Assembly: GCF_038002345.1 (NCBI RefSeq)
Contig: NZ_JBBOCJ010000001.1
Span: 2,914,001 to 2,978,000, forward strand
DNA length: 64,000 bases
DNA from: Paenibacillus sp. FSL M7-0420
GTDB taxonomy: Bacteria; Bacillota; Bacilli; Paenibacillales; Paenibacillaceae
Reading direction: 5' to 3'
The notes beneath the pieces were generated by a model. It made no database searches. It was not told where the DNA came from and saw only the letters and a list, made by a program, of their open reading frames with translations. Every line of letters begins with the position of its first letter. The first letter of the stretch is position 1. This document shows, piece by piece, positions 16,617-25,934 of the stretch. The position numbers were made by a program, and so were the translations under genes.

Positions 16617-17249
16617 TTAATACATAAACCGCTGTCTGAAGCGCACCCGGTCGAAGGTCTCGCGGGAGGACAGCGGCACTTCCCGGCCCATACGCACCAT
16701 GAGGCAATTGGCCGGATGCGAGCAGATCTCCGGGTCATCGGTAGCATACCACACCATATCTACCGTCTTCATCAGCTTCTCCATCATCTGGCGGTACTCC
16801 CATACATTAAGACCGCTCCCCTTGAGGTCCCAGTGCCAATAATATTCGGTTGTGAATACGATGCAGTTCTCCAGTTGTCCCTCTTCAAAAGCGCTTGAAA
16901 CCAGCAGCTTCGCAAGCCCGCTCCCGCGGTACTCGTCAGCCACTTCGATGGCTCCCAGCTCAATCAGATCCTCCATCCCGCCCTGAGACCATAACTCCAG
17001 TTCATCCGGATAATGAAAAGTAACATAGCCCACGATAACGTCTGAGACCACTGCTGCTACGATGCGTCCCTCGGGTAAGCCCGATATCTCTATCAAGGCT
17101 TCGAGCTGCTCCTGCGGCTTACGGAAGGCGTCCAGATCGCGGTGCATGCTTAAGGTCTGAAGCGTTTCGGGAGATAGGGGTCCACGGACAGAAATCAGCC
17201 GGCCTTGATGCTCTATGGTATGGGATACAGGGATTTTATGGTGCTCCAT
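16617..17249 (-). CDS. acuA: Acetoin utilization acetyltransferase AcuA
   Basis: A GNAT-type protein acetyltransferase that inactivates acetyl-CoA synthetase by acetylating its active-site lysine, known from B. subtilis. The start is ATG 17249 (MEHHK, 210 residues), preceded by AAGGGAG; a longer frame to 17330 is less likely. Segments closely resembling B. subtilis AcuA from memory include GMEDLIELGAIEV, TTEYYWHWDLKG and SSHPANCLM, and the C-terminus RFRQRFMY. It is divergent from acsA, its substrate gene, as in Bacillus. acuB and acuC are not present here. Confidence 0.93.
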   Translation of the reverse strand: MEHHKIPVSHTIEHQGRLISVRGPLSPETLQTLSMHRDLDAFRKPQEQLEALIEISGLPEGRIVAAVVSDVIVGYVTFHYPDELELWSQGGMEDLIELGAIEVADEYRGSGLAKLLVSSAFEEGQLENCIVFTTEYYWHWDLKGSGLNVWEYRQMMEKLMKTVDMVWYATDDPEICSHPANCLMVRMGREVPLSSRETFDRVRFRQRFMY

Positions 17250-17283
17250 GCTTGGGCTCCCTTCCGGTTCACTATAATATGGA

Positions 17284-17299
17284 ATGTAACCGCTTCCTG
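17284..17299. promoter_or_regulatory. Catabolite-responsive element (cre) between acuA and acsA
   Basis: The 16-mer ATGTAACCGCTTCCTG matches the Bacillus cre consensus WTGNAANCGNWNNCWW at every constrained position except the last. It lies 35 bp upstream of the acuA start and 110 bp upstream of acsA. CcpA control of both genes is known in B. subtilis, and ccpA itself is nearby. Confidence 0.65.
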
Positions 17300-17409
17300 T
17301 GATATACTGATTCCGACACGGAATATTCACATTTAGAGCATTGACGGAATTAATAGAATTAGAGGGTACCCTTAAAGCTTAAAGCAAACCAGTAGGGGAG
17401 GCAAGAGTA

Positions 17410-19134
17410 ATGGGGCAAGTTCAAGGCGAAATTTTGCCGGGCCGGGTACAGCACTCGAATATGGAGGATTATTCCCGGGCAGTTGAAGAATTCCGGTGGG
17501 AGGATGTCGAGCGCAGCTTCTCCTGGCATGGGACCGGCAAGGTGAATATGGCACATGAAGCTGTAGACCGTCATGTCGAGGAGGGGCGGGGGGCTGCTAC
17601 AGCGCTGATCTACAGCGATGCGGTGCGCGAGGAGCGGTACACCTTCGCCGACTTACAGGAGCGGTCGAATAAGTTCGGTAATGTACTACGCAAATATGGA
17701 ATCGGTAAAGGCGACCGGGTGTTCATCTTCATGCCGCGTACCCCGGAGCTGTATTTCAGCCTGCTTGGCATTCTGAAGACGGGAGCAGTGGCAGGTCCGC
17801 TGTTCGAGGCATTCATGGAGACGGCGGTCAAGGACCGTCTGGAGGACAGTGGAGCGGTGGCGCTGGTGACTACACCGGAGCTGCTGCACCGGGTGAAGCG
17901 GGAGCAGCTCCCCGGATTGCGCCATATCTTTGTCGTCGGAGCCTCTGCTGATGAGGATTCCGGACTGTTGAGCTATGAAACGGAAATGGCCGAAGCCTCT
18001 GCCGAGCTGGAACCGGAGTGGCTGAGCCTGGAGGATGGTCTGATTATGCATTATACCTCCGGCTCCACCGGGAAGCCCAAAGGCATCTACCATGTGCAGA
18101 GAGCCATGATCCAGCAATATTATACAGGCAGGGTAGTCCTGGACTTGCGCCCGGACGATGTGTACTGGTGCACGGCCGATCCGGGTTGGGTGACCGGAAC
18201 CTCTTACGGGATTTTTGCCCCTTGGCTGAATGGAGTAGCCAATGTAGTCCGGGGAGGCCGCTTCAGCCCTCTGGATTGGTATAAGACGATTGAGCGCTTC
18301 GGGGTGAGCGTATGGTACAGTGCGCCTACGGCTTTCCGGATGCTGATGGGGGCTGGCAAGGAGACGCTGGAGGGGATTGATCTCAGCAGTCTGCGTCATG
18401 TGCTGTCAGTCGGCGAGCCGCTGAACCCGGAGGTCGTGCGCTGGGGCGACAAAATCTATCAGCAGCGGATTCATGATACGTGGTGGATGACCGAGACGGG
18501 AGCGCAGCTCATCTGCAACTACCCGGGAATGGACATCAAGCCAGGCTCCATGGGCCGGCCGCTGCCGGGGATCGAAGCAGCTATCCTTGATGACCGCGGC
18601 AACGTACTGCCGCCTTATGCTATGGGCAATCTGGCCATTCGCACCCCCTGGCCGTCCATGATGGCCAAGGTGTGGAATAACCAGGCTAAATACGATGAAT
18701 ACTTCCGAATTCCCGGATGGTATATCTCGGGGGATTCTGCGTACATGGATGAGGACGGCTATTTCTGGTTTCAGGGCCGGATTGATGATGTGATCAATTC
18801 CTCCGGGGAGCGGATCGGACCCTTTGAGGTCGAGAGCAAGCTGGTGGAGCATCCGGCTGTAGCGGAGGCTGGGGTAATCGGCAAGCCGGATGTCATGCGC
18901 GGAGAGATCATCAAGGCCTTCATCTCGCTGCGGGATGGATACAGTCCAACCGCGGAGCTGAAGGAAGAGATCGCAGCATTTGTCAAAGCGGGCCTGTCTG
19001 CCCATGCTGCACCGCGCGAAATCGAGTTCAAGGATAAGCTGCCCAAGACCCGGTCCGGCAAAATTATGCGCCGTGTACTGAAGGCCTGGGAGCTGCATCT
19101 TCCGGCAGGCGATCTGTCTACCATCGAAGACTAG
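17410..19134 (+). CDS. acsA: Acetyl-coenzyme A synthetase
   Basis: An AMP-forming ligase that activates acetate to acetyl-CoA via acetyl-adenylate. The 574-residue protein has the shorter Bacillus AcsA architecture. The ANL-family P-loop is YTSGSTGKPKGIYH, the A5-like motif is WWMTETGAQ, and the catalytic/acetylated Lys551 sits in SGKIMRR near the C-terminus. AcuA, encoded divergently, is expected to modify this lysine. ATG 17410 follows GGGGAGG. A cre-like site upstream suggests repression when preferred sugars are present. A strong bidirectional terminator separates it from the PBP gene. Confidence 0.95.
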   Translation: MGQVQGEILPGRVQHSNMEDYSRAVEEFRWEDVERSFSWHGTGKVNMAHEAVDRHVEEGRGAATALIYSDAVREERYTFADLQERSNKFGNVLRKYGIGKGDRVFIFMPRTPELYFSLLGILKTGAVAGPLFEAFMETAVKDRLEDSGAVALVTTPELLHRVKREQLPGLRHIFVVGASADEDSGLLSYETEMAEASAELEPEWLSLEDGLIMHYTSGSTGKPKGIYHVQRAMIQQYYTGRVVLDLRPDDVYWCTADPGWVTGTSYGIFAPWLNGVANVVRGGRFSPLDWYKTIERFGVSVWYSAPTAFRMLMGAGKETLEGIDLSSLRHVLSVGEPLNPEVVRWGDKIYQQRIHDTWWMTETGAQLICNYPGMDIKPGSMGRPLPGIEAAILDDRGNVLPPYAMGNLAIRTPWPSMMAKVWNNQAKYDEYFRIPGWYISGDSAYMDEDGYFWFQGRIDDVINSSGERIGPFEVESKLVEHPAVAEAGVIGKPDVMRGEIIKAFISLRDGYSPTAELKEEIAAFVKAGLSAHAAPREIEFKDKLPKTRSGKIMRRVLKAWELHLPAGDLSTIED

Positions 19135-19161
19135 GCAGATCCGGAGTGTTGCAATCTATTG

Positions 19162-19199
19162 AAAAAGCCCGTTCCCCGGGATAAGGGGAACGGGCTTTT
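19162..19199. terminator. Bidirectional terminator
   Basis: AAAAGCCCGTTCCCC pairs with GGGGAACGGGCTTTT around a short loop. It is flanked by A and T runs and sits between the convergent acsA and PBP genes. Confidence 0.9.
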
Positions 19200-19229
19200 G
19201 AAGCTTATACTGAAGTCTGCCTGGTGAGC

Positions 19230-22172
19230 TTAACGGCCGGTATTGCCTGTTGCGTTAGTAGCGGTACTGCCTCCGGCATTGCCGCCCGTATTCCCGCTGT
19301 TTCCGCCGGCTCCATTACTGCTTGACGGAGTTGCAGGATCCACAGCAGGCGGCTGAACAATGATCATGCCCGGGTCCTCTGTACTGTCCGGGATGATTCC
19401 GGCGTCCGGTGTCGGCTCAGCGTCCGGCGTCTGTTCCGGAGTTGGTGTAGGCTCAGGTGTAGGCTTAATGCCGCCAGCCACACTTCCGGAAGCAGTCTCA
19501 TGTCCGGCTACGTCCACGGCAGCCACATAGAAGGTAGCATTAGCGCCTGCCGGAGTACCCGGCCTGAATACGGTGCTCTCTCCAGCTGCGAGAACGGCCT
19601 GCTTCTGGAAAGATCCGCCGTTCAGGGAACGGTAGAGGCGGTAGCCGACAACATCCGGCGAACCGCTTGGAGTGAAGGTAACTACAGCCTTGCCTGTACT
19701 GTAGGAGACCATGACTTCACCGGGAGCACTTGGCCCGTTGCCGTCATCGACCCGCGGATCGACCTCAGTCGGATAGTCGGTTTTGGCATCCTGCGGCATG
19801 TAGTACGATAGTGACTCATGCGATTTCATCGCCGGGAAGGCGGCCAGCAGCTCTTTGACCAGCTCCTGAATCGGCTTCTCGCGCTTGACGACGATCTTTT
19901 CCTTCAAGAAATCCTCAGGAGTTCCTTCGAGAGGGATGTAGTTCACCCCGTTATAAGTGATGTATCTGGCATTGGAGATTCCGTCGTCGCTCTCCTTAGG
20001 AACAAATTTCGCGTTGAACAGATCCGTTGTGAATCTATCCGTCAGCTTGGAAGGCTTCTTGCCGCTGTATGCCGAGACGGTTGCCTTGACAATGCCCTCC
20101 GGCTGGGCAAATTCCTTCGTGGTGAACAGCTCGGGACGCTTGTCAATCACTGTATTCATAACCTTGGTCCAAAGGGTCTGCGCCTGACGCTTCTGCGTAT
20201 CCCCCTGCAGGGTATTGACCTGCTCTTTGTAGCCCACCCAAATTCCAAGGGTGACATCCGGGGAATAGCCCATGAACCAGACATCCCCGTAGTTCTGGGT
20301 GGAGCCGGTTTTGCCGACAATCGGAACTTCCTTGAAATGCTTGTAGTTCCTCTTCACTGTAGTTGCTGTTCCGTCAGTAATTACGGTACGCAGCATATCC
20401 GTCATCAGATAAGCGGTCTGCTTGGAGAAGACCTGTTCCGGGTTAACTTTATGCTGGTAGACGATTTTGCCCTGACTGTCCACGATCTTCTCGATCATAT
20501 AAGCATCATTGAAGGCACCGCCGTTACCGATGGAGGAGTAGGCGTTGGTCAGCTCTTCCACGGATACCCCGTAACGCAGCCCCCCGATAACCCCGGTCTG
20601 AGCGCTATAGTCATTGTCCTGGATGGTGGTAATCCCCAGCTTCTTGGAGAAGGCCCAGGCCTTCTCAATTCCCACCTTGTCATTGAACAGCTTCAAGGCC
20701 GGAAGGTTCAGGGATTTGTTCAGGGCATAACGGGCGGTAACCAGACCCTGATAACGGTTGTTGGCGTTCTTGGGAATGTGGTAGCCTTTGCCTCCGTCCT
20801 TCATGACAATCGGCGCATCATCCAGAATGCCGGCAGGCTGAATGAGCCCTGCATCCAGTGCAGGCAGGTATGCTGCAATCGGCTTCATGGTGGAGCCGGG
20901 CTGGCGGATCATCTGAGTGGCATAGTTCATCTGCTCGATGTTGAAATCGCGTCCTTCAATCATGCCGAGAATCGCGCCGGTCTTATTGTTAATCATCATG
21001 CCGGCTGTCTGTTCCTTGCCTCTAGCCTTGCTGTCCTTGGTGAAATTACTGCTGTCATCCGAGACACTGTGCATCGCACTGTACACTTTCTTATCTATGG
21101 TGGTGTACACCCGATAGCCGCCGGTCATCAGCTGCTGGCGTGCTTCCTCCAGCGCTTGGGCGGAATCGGCAGCAGTGGCTGCCTTGTCTGCCGTATCCTG
21201 GTTCAGCTTCAGCAGGATCTCGGACGCTTTGCGTTCGGTCTCCATCATGAGATAAGGGAAGGTGGCATAGGCCTTCTTCGTATGCGGTGCAAGGGAGCTC
21301 TTGATATCGAAGAGCAGCGCCTCATCGTACTGGGAAGTGGTAATCTTGTTCTCCTCCAGCATCCGCCGTAAGACCAGTTTCTGGCGGTCCATCGCCCGGC
21401 CGAAGGCCGTCTCGTTGAATTCCCCTATGCCGTTGAACGCAGAGTACTTGGAGGGGAGCTGGGGCAAGCCGGCTAGATACGCCGCCTGGGCCACATTCAG
21501 CTTCTCCAGATCATCCAGGCCGAAGATGCCTTTGGCGGCGGCCTTAATACCGAATACATTATAGCCGTTGGAACCGTTCCCGAAAGGAACCTTATTTAAA
21601 TAAGCCGTTAAAATTTCCTGCTTGGACAAGAAACGTTCCAGCCGCAGAGACAGCAGGATTTCCTTCACCTTGCGGTCTTCCGTGCGGTCCAGGTTCAGAA
21701 ACACGCGCCGTGCAAGCTGCTGGGTAAGGGTACTGCCCCCGGTCTGAACGGATTCATTCAGTACCTTTTGCTTGACGGCCCGCAGGGTGCCGCTGAAATC
21801 CACCCCTTTATGATTGTAGAAATTATTGTCCTCTATAGCGAGAACGGCATCAATCACAAGCTGCGGAATATCGTTGAATTCAATAAGTCTGCGGTCTTCT
21901 TCTGTGCGGAGCTGGCCAATCGGCTGTCCGTCACTGAAATAGGCAAAGCCGGTAATGGCGTTCAGCCCAACCTGCTGCTGGATTAGTTCTTCGGGCCGGA
22001 CCGGGTCGTCCTTCACTATTGAAGTGACGTAGCCGGCTACAGCGCCGCCGGCGAACAGGCAGCCGAGTATACCGAGTATGAACATCCACTTCACAACTGA
22101 ACCGAACCTGCGGAGCCAGGATCTGCGCGGTGGACGCTGTTTTGCGGTCTTCTTTTTCTTCTCCTCAACCAT
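19230..22172 (-). CDS. Class A penicillin-binding protein (PBP1A family)
   Basis: A bifunctional peptidoglycan glycosyltransferase/transpeptidase anchored by one N-terminal membrane helix (WMFILGILGCLFAGGAVAGYV). The start is ATG 22172, with AAAAGGAGG upstream (980 residues); a 36-residue extension is not supported. The GT51 domain shows the catalytic EDNNFYNHKG (about Glu114) and GGSTLTQQLAR. The transpeptidase domain has STMK (Ser near 426), SLN and KTGS (near 619). A fibronectin type III-like module follows (~870-950). The end is a Pro/Thr repeat tail then a Gly/Asn/Thr tail. The tail is low-complexity and probably spans the wall. Confidence 0.93.
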   Translation of the reverse strand: MVEEKKKKTAKQRPPRRSWLRRFGSVVKWMFILGILGCLFAGGAVAGYVTSIVKDDPVRPEELIQQQVGLNAITGFAYFSDGQPIGQLRTEEDRRLIEFNDIPQLVIDAVLAIEDNNFYNHKGVDFSGTLRAVKQKVLNESVQTGGSTLTQQLARRVFLNLDRTEDRKVKEILLSLRLERFLSKQEILTAYLNKVPFGNGSNGYNVFGIKAAAKGIFGLDDLEKLNVAQAAYLAGLPQLPSKYSAFNGIGEFNETAFGRAMDRQKLVLRRMLEENKITTSQYDEALLFDIKSSLAPHTKKAYATFPYLMMETERKASEILLKLNQDTADKAATAADSAQALEEARQQLMTGGYRVYTTIDKKVYSAMHSVSDDSSNFTKDSKARGKEQTAGMMINNKTGAILGMIEGRDFNIEQMNYATQMIRQPGSTMKPIAAYLPALDAGLIQPAGILDDAPIVMKDGGKGYHIPKNANNRYQGLVTARYALNKSLNLPALKLFNDKVGIEKAWAFSKKLGITTIQDNDYSAQTGVIGGLRYGVSVEELTNAYSSIGNGGAFNDAYMIEKIVDSQGKIVYQHKVNPEQVFSKQTAYLMTDMLRTVITDGTATTVKRNYKHFKEVPIVGKTGSTQNYGDVWFMGYSPDVTLGIWVGYKEQVNTLQGDTQKRQAQTLWTKVMNTVIDKRPELFTTKEFAQPEGIVKATVSAYSGKKPSKLTDRFTTDLFNAKFVPKESDDGISNARYITYNGVNYIPLEGTPEDFLKEKIVVKREKPIQELVKELLAAFPAMKSHESLSYYMPQDAKTDYPTEVDPRVDDGNGPSAPGEVMVSYSTGKAVVTFTPSGSPDVVGYRLYRSLNGGSFQKQAVLAAGESTVFRPGTPAGANATFYVAAVDVAGHETASGSVAGGIKPTPEPTPTPEQTPDAEPTPDAGIIPDSTEDPGMIIVQPPAVDPATPSSSNGAGGNSGNTGGNAGGSTATNATGNTGR

Positions 22173-22425
22173 CGACGATAATCCTCCTTTTAACGGAACT
22201 ATTATAGCACAATTTGGCGATTTTGAATGCGCTTCTGCCGGAGAGGATTTTTTTGCAGTTGACACGCGCTGTATTTTCAACAGGAGAGTAAGGATGGAAT
22301 ATTTACTTTTGAGACAGCCACATGAAGCTTCAAAAATAACTCAGGTACTTTGCAGGGGTCCCAAAACATATAAATCAGAACTAAATCACCCTGCGGGTGA
22401 ACGGTGCTAATGCCTCTCTCATCGG
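22173..22425. other. Upstream region of the PBP gene
   Basis: It carries the PBP Shine-Dalgarno (minus strand, near 22183) and AT-rich sequence that probably includes its promoter. I could not define boxes with confidence, and no gene is seen. Confidence 0.4.
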
Positions 22426-22625
22426 CCGCTTTTAAGGAGCAGTAATGTTGCACTTTTTGCAGGATTTCTCTATACCTTTTACGGGTTGAAGTACAATGTT
22501 GCATGATTTGCACAAATTTCGGTGTTTAGAGCAAGTTAGCGCTGGATTTGTTGCATTTCGTGCAAGATTTCAGCATAGACCGCTTCTTTGGGGCAGTAAT
22601 GTTGCACTTTTGGCAGGATTCCTCT
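22426..22625. repeat. Intergenic repeat cluster with TGTTGCA cores (array B)
   Basis: Four related units lie between the PBP and rpsD genes, marked by TGTTGCA at 22446, 22497, 22549 and 22600 (TGTTGCA start positions; steps 51, 52, 51 bp). Each core continues as a small dyad of TTGCA, five bases and TGCAR, followed by GATTT-like sequence. The first and last units are the most alike, sharing GCAGTAATGTTGCACTTTT. No reading frame of quality crosses it. It resembles dispersed intergenic repeats rather than a CRISPR, because the intervals are not unique spacers between identical repeats. Confidence 0.7.
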
Positions 22626-22776
22626 TAAAATATTACTGGCTGTGATGCATGTGGCCCTTCCCTCCGCGCAGCGGCATCCTGAAAATACGTCTGGGACTGC
22701 GATAAACACACGGCCTACGCGGTGCACCCAGTCCAATATGTTCGGTTTCCTGTTAAAATATGTTGAATAAATGAGC

Positions 22777-22812
22777 AAAAAAAAGCCCCCGGATAGAAAT
22801 CCGGGAGCTTTG
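22777..22812 (-). terminator. Terminator of rpsD
   Basis: Read on the minus strand: AGCTCCCGGAT, loop TTCT, ATCCGGGGGCT, then a long T run. It starts 25 bp after the rpsD stop codon. Confidence 0.9.
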
Positions 22813-22836
22813 ATCAGATTCCGCTGTAAGCGAATC

Positions 22837-23436
22837 TTAACGGTTGTAGAATTCGACGATTTGCTTCTCATCGATATCCTGGGACAGCTCGGCACGTTCC
22901 GGCAGACGAAGGAATTTACCTTCGAATGATCCGTCAGCATATTCCAGGTAGCCTGGAAGGTGGGAGCGGTTGTCGAGAGCTTCTTTGATCGAAGCCATAG
23001 CGCGGCTTCTTTCGCGGAGTCCGATAACGTCGCCAATGCTTACACGGTAAGAAGCGATGTCGACTTTTTTGCCGTTAACGGTTACGTGGCCGTGGGATAC
23101 CAACTGGCGTGCGCCTGCACGGGAGTTAGCGAATCCAAGACGGTAAACCAGGTTGTCCAGGCGGCTTTCGAGCAGGAACATGAAGTTTTCGCCCGCAATA
23201 CCCTGGAGCTTTTGTGCCTTAGTGAAAAGAGTTTTAAACTGCTTTTCGCCCAGGCCGTACATGTGACGCAGTTTTTGTTTTTCCAAAAGCTGCATTCCGT
23301 AGTTACTTACTTTTCTGCGTTGGTTAGCGCCGTGCTGTCCTGGTGGGAAAGGGCGTTTCAGGTCTTTGCCTGTACCGCTAAGGGAAATGCCCAGACGGCG
23401 GCTGAGTTTGAATTTAGGTCCGGTGTAACGTGCCAT
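22837..23436 (-). CDS. rpsD: Small ribosomal subunit protein uS4
   Basis: A 16S-rRNA-binding primary assembly protein of the 30S subunit. Its 199 residues are full length. The N-terminal [15 protein letters not shown] and the S4 RNA-binding module ([38 protein letters not shown] region) are clear. It has no four-cysteine zinc knuckle, so it is the zinc-independent form. The gene is monocistronic, as in Bacillus, with its own promoter, a ~190-nt leader and a strong terminator. S4 represses its own mRNA in B. subtilis. Confidence 0.98.
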   Translation of the reverse strand: MARYTGPKFKLSRRLGISLSGTGKDLKRPFPPGQHGANQRRKVSNYGMQLLEKQKLRHMYGLGEKQFKTLFTKAQKLQGIAGENFMFLLESRLDNLVYRLGFANSRAGARQLVSHGHVTVNGKKVDIASYRVSIGDVIGLRERSRAMASIKEALDNRSHLPGYLEYADGSFEGKFLRLPERAELSQDIDEKQIVEFYNR

Positions 23437-23625
23437 ATTATAGTAGACTCCTTTTAATGAAAAAATGTATTGTAGGGCCTATTTGCGCCGCAATTCGTAT
23501 CCGTGAAAGCGTTAAATGGTTTCACACTGCCGAGGGAAGTTCAGCCGCTGCCCTGACAGTAACGAAATGCGTAGAGGGTGACACAACGTTACGCCCAATA
23601 AGACTTGTTACAGTCTTGTTCAACA
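23437..23625 (-). promoter_or_regulatory. Long 5' leader of rpsD (candidate S4 autoregulatory leader)
   Basis: About 190 nt separate the predicted transcription start from the rpsD start codon. The stretch contains no gene. A long structured leader is expected if S4 represses its own mRNA, as established for B. subtilis rpsD. I did not derive a full secondary structure, so this rests on position and length. Confidence 0.45.
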
Positions 23626-23631
23626 ATAAAT

Positions 23632-23659
23632 ATTATATGAAAATGACAGTCAAAGTCAA
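23632..23659 (-). promoter_or_regulatory. Strong sigma-A promoter of rpsD
   Basis: On the minus strand, TTGACT (23659-23654) and a perfect TATAAT (23637-23632) are separated by 16 bp. A second TTGAC follows directly after the first. Confidence 0.8.
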
Positions 23660-23909
23660 GCGCAACTTAAAAGAGTTTTTGTCTATGTTTGTCGTTAGTT
23701 CTTTGGTCCTAAAAAAAATCCCGGTTTTGCGGAAAATATAATGCAATACCTCAAGAAAGGGAGTAAAATATAACTAATTGGATGTTATCGGAAAACTGTG
23801 ATTTCAAATATCCTGACTATATTTACGCTGGATTGGTAATGTCTCTACTATAGAATCAGGGGGCGTACTCCGGTCTGGCCTGATTGAAGATGCAAAGGAG
23901 GTCCTCTTT

Positions 23910-25916
23910 ATGTCAGAGCAGGAGGCATACGGCCATAAGGATCGGGACAGCCGTATGCTGTTACAGGACATGAGGCAATCCGGCGGAGAAGATGTAGATC
24001 CCGCCGCCTGGCTGAAGGAGACGGATATCGTGTCTCACGATTTCCCCTACGCCGCCAGCTTGATTGCCGAGAGCTTCAGGGAATGGCAAGGACAGGGAGT
24101 CCCCTCCTTCGCGAAGGCCTGGAGCTGGTGTGTGCTGAATTATGAAGGTGATTGGATTGAGCCCGGCTCTGAATTCCGGCAGGGGCGCTGGAGAGCAGAG
24201 TGGGAAGAAGCGGCGGGAATCTGCCTGCAGACAGGCGGGATGTATGCCGCCGAGGTTCTGGAGGAAGGACAAGCCTATTCACTTCTGGCTTTGCCGGTAT
24301 TTACGCGCGGGCACCGGGAAATCTTTGCCGTGCTTGGCTGCAGAATGCCTGCTGAGCAGTACGAGTCGGGCGGGAAGCATACGGCTGAAGCCATGTCGAT
24401 GCATTTCCAGACCTGCTTTTATCACCGGTTTGAGCATGTGTTTGTCTCGGATCTTGCGGGAATTCATCTGCATGCCGAGCGTGAGGGCAGCCGCCGTTCG
24501 CTGCTTTTTCAGATTGTCCAGCGTATGCATGACAACATTGATGTAGATGCCGTGCTGACGGAGGTCATTGACAGTATCGCTGCGATGTATCCGGGGGCGC
24601 GGCTTGATTTGTTCATGTCCCAGGACCACCGCAGCACGCATCCTCAGGTCAAGCCGCTTCCGCTGACATGGGCAGGCAATGATGTCTGTGACCGGGCCTT
24701 CAAGGATGGGCGGGTCACGCTTCATGCCGGGCGTGATGAGAACGGGACTGTTGAGGTAGGGCTTCCGCTCGGCGGCAAGCAGGGGGTATACGGTGTGTTT
24801 CATATGATTATGGACAAGGCGTCCTTCCATGAGCTGGATCTTAGCTTCCTGACCATGGTCGCGGATACCGCCGGTACCGCCTTTGAGAATGCGAAGCTGT
24901 ATGAACGCTCCAACCAGCTGATCAGGGAGCTGCGCATGAGCAATGAGCTTACCCAGCGGCTGAATCAGAGCCTCAGGCTCGGCGATATTTTCCAGTTTGC
25001 CTTCGAAGAGCTGCTGGCAATGTTCGAGGCGGATTATTGCTGTATCCTCCATAAGAATGAAGAGCGCGGCGGGCTTGAGGTTATCGCCTGCAATTATCTG
25101 CCGCTGCTGGGTGAAATATTGGATGGCAGTCAGGGACTCGGCGGTAAGGTCTATGCTACGGGAGAGCCGCTGCTGGTCTCCGATTACAAGTATGCTGCGG
25201 GGCAGACCTCGACGCTGATGGATGCTACCGGCTCACAGTCGCTGATCGCTACTCCGCTGAATGTGGGGGGAGAGGTGCGGGGAGCCATTATGCTGGCGCA
25301 TAAGCAGGCCCACTTCTTCTCCTATGACAGCTACCGGCTGCTGCAGGCGATGGCCGGTCATATCGGGCTGGCTGTCGGAAATGCGAGGCTTCATGCCGAG
25401 GTGCACCGCCTGGCGAACCGGGATACGCTGACCGGACTTTTTGCCCGCCACTATCTGGATGAAGAGATTAAGCAGCGGCAGTCGAGTGATTTTTGCGGAA
25501 CCCTGATTGTGGTGGACATTGACCAGTTCAAGATGGTGAACGATACCTATGGACATCAGAAGGGGGACAAAATCCTGAAGCAGGTCAGCGACATCGTGAA
25601 GACCTCGATCCGCCAGGGGGATGTCGCCGCCAGATGGGGCGGAGAAGAGCTTGCAGTCTATCTGCCTCAGCTTGGGGTGCAGCAGGCCGTATTCGTAGGG
25701 GAACGTATCCGCAAGCGTGTGATGGGAGAGACAGAGCCGCGTGTGACCGTGTCCTGCGGGGTCGCCGAGTGGAGCTGGACCGATGACCGGGTCAGTGTCG
25801 AATCTCTCTTTTACCGGGCGGATATGGCGCTCTACGAGGCCAAGAACAACGGGCGCAACCAGGTAGTGATCGATAACAAAACCGTAGAGAATAATTCGAA
25901 GAATCCTTGGGCTTAG
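23910..25916 (+). CDS. GAF-domain diguanylate cyclase
   Basis: A 668-residue soluble signalling protein. Residues 1-190 are an unassigned sensory-like region. GAF domains follow at ~205-335 and ~345-490, joined by a helix, and a GGDEF domain at ~505-660. The active-site loop reads GGEEL and the inhibitory I-site RxxD is present as RQGD, so active c-di-GMP synthesis with product inhibition is likely. No membrane helix is present, so the signal is cytosolic. ATG 23910 has AAAGGAGG. It is transcribed alone. The GAF ligand is unknown. Confidence 0.92.
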   Translation: MSEQEAYGHKDRDSRMLLQDMRQSGGEDVDPAAWLKETDIVSHDFPYAASLIAESFREWQGQGVPSFAKAWSWCVLNYEGDWIEPGSEFRQGRWRAEWEEAAGICLQTGGMYAAEVLEEGQAYSLLALPVFTRGHREIFAVLGCRMPAEQYESGGKHTAEAMSMHFQTCFYHRFEHVFVSDLAGIHLHAEREGSRRSLLFQIVQRMHDNIDVDAVLTEVIDSIAAMYPGARLDLFMSQDHRSTHPQVKPLPLTWAGNDVCDRAFKDGRVTLHAGRDENGTVEVGLPLGGKQGVYGVFHMIMDKASFHELDLSFLTMVADTAGTAFENAKLYERSNQLIRELRMSNELTQRLNQSLRLGDIFQFAFEELLAMFEADYCCILHKNEERGGLEVIACNYLPLLGEILDGSQGLGGKVYATGEPLLVSDYKYAAGQTSTLMDATGSQSLIATPLNVGGEVRGAIMLAHKQAHFFSYDSYRLLQAMAGHIGLAVGNARLHAEVHRLANRDTLTGLFARHYLDEEIKQRQSSDFCGTLIVVDIDQFKMVNDTYGHQKGDKILKQVSDIVKTSIRQGDVAARWGGEELAVYLPQLGVQQAVFVGERIRKRVMGETEPRVTVSCGVAEWSWTDDRVSVESLFYRADMALYEAKNNGRNQVVIDNKTVENNSKNPWA

Positions 25917-25934
25917 GCCTTAAGGATTTTTCTT
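25902..25934 (+). terminator. Terminator overlapping the end of the GGDEF gene
   Basis: AATCCTTGGGC and GCCTTAAGGATT form an imperfect stem around the stop codon, followed by TTTCTTTT. Confidence 0.5.

Noticed and set aside
19818..21371. Long plus-strand frame antisense to the PBP gene (517 codons)
   Set aside because: It is the shadow of a real gene with clear PBP motifs on the opposite strand; no independent domain is visible.
22426..22625. CRISPR array
   Set aside because: Repeats are short, imperfect and only share a core; intervals are related rather than unique spacers, and no cas genes lie nearby.
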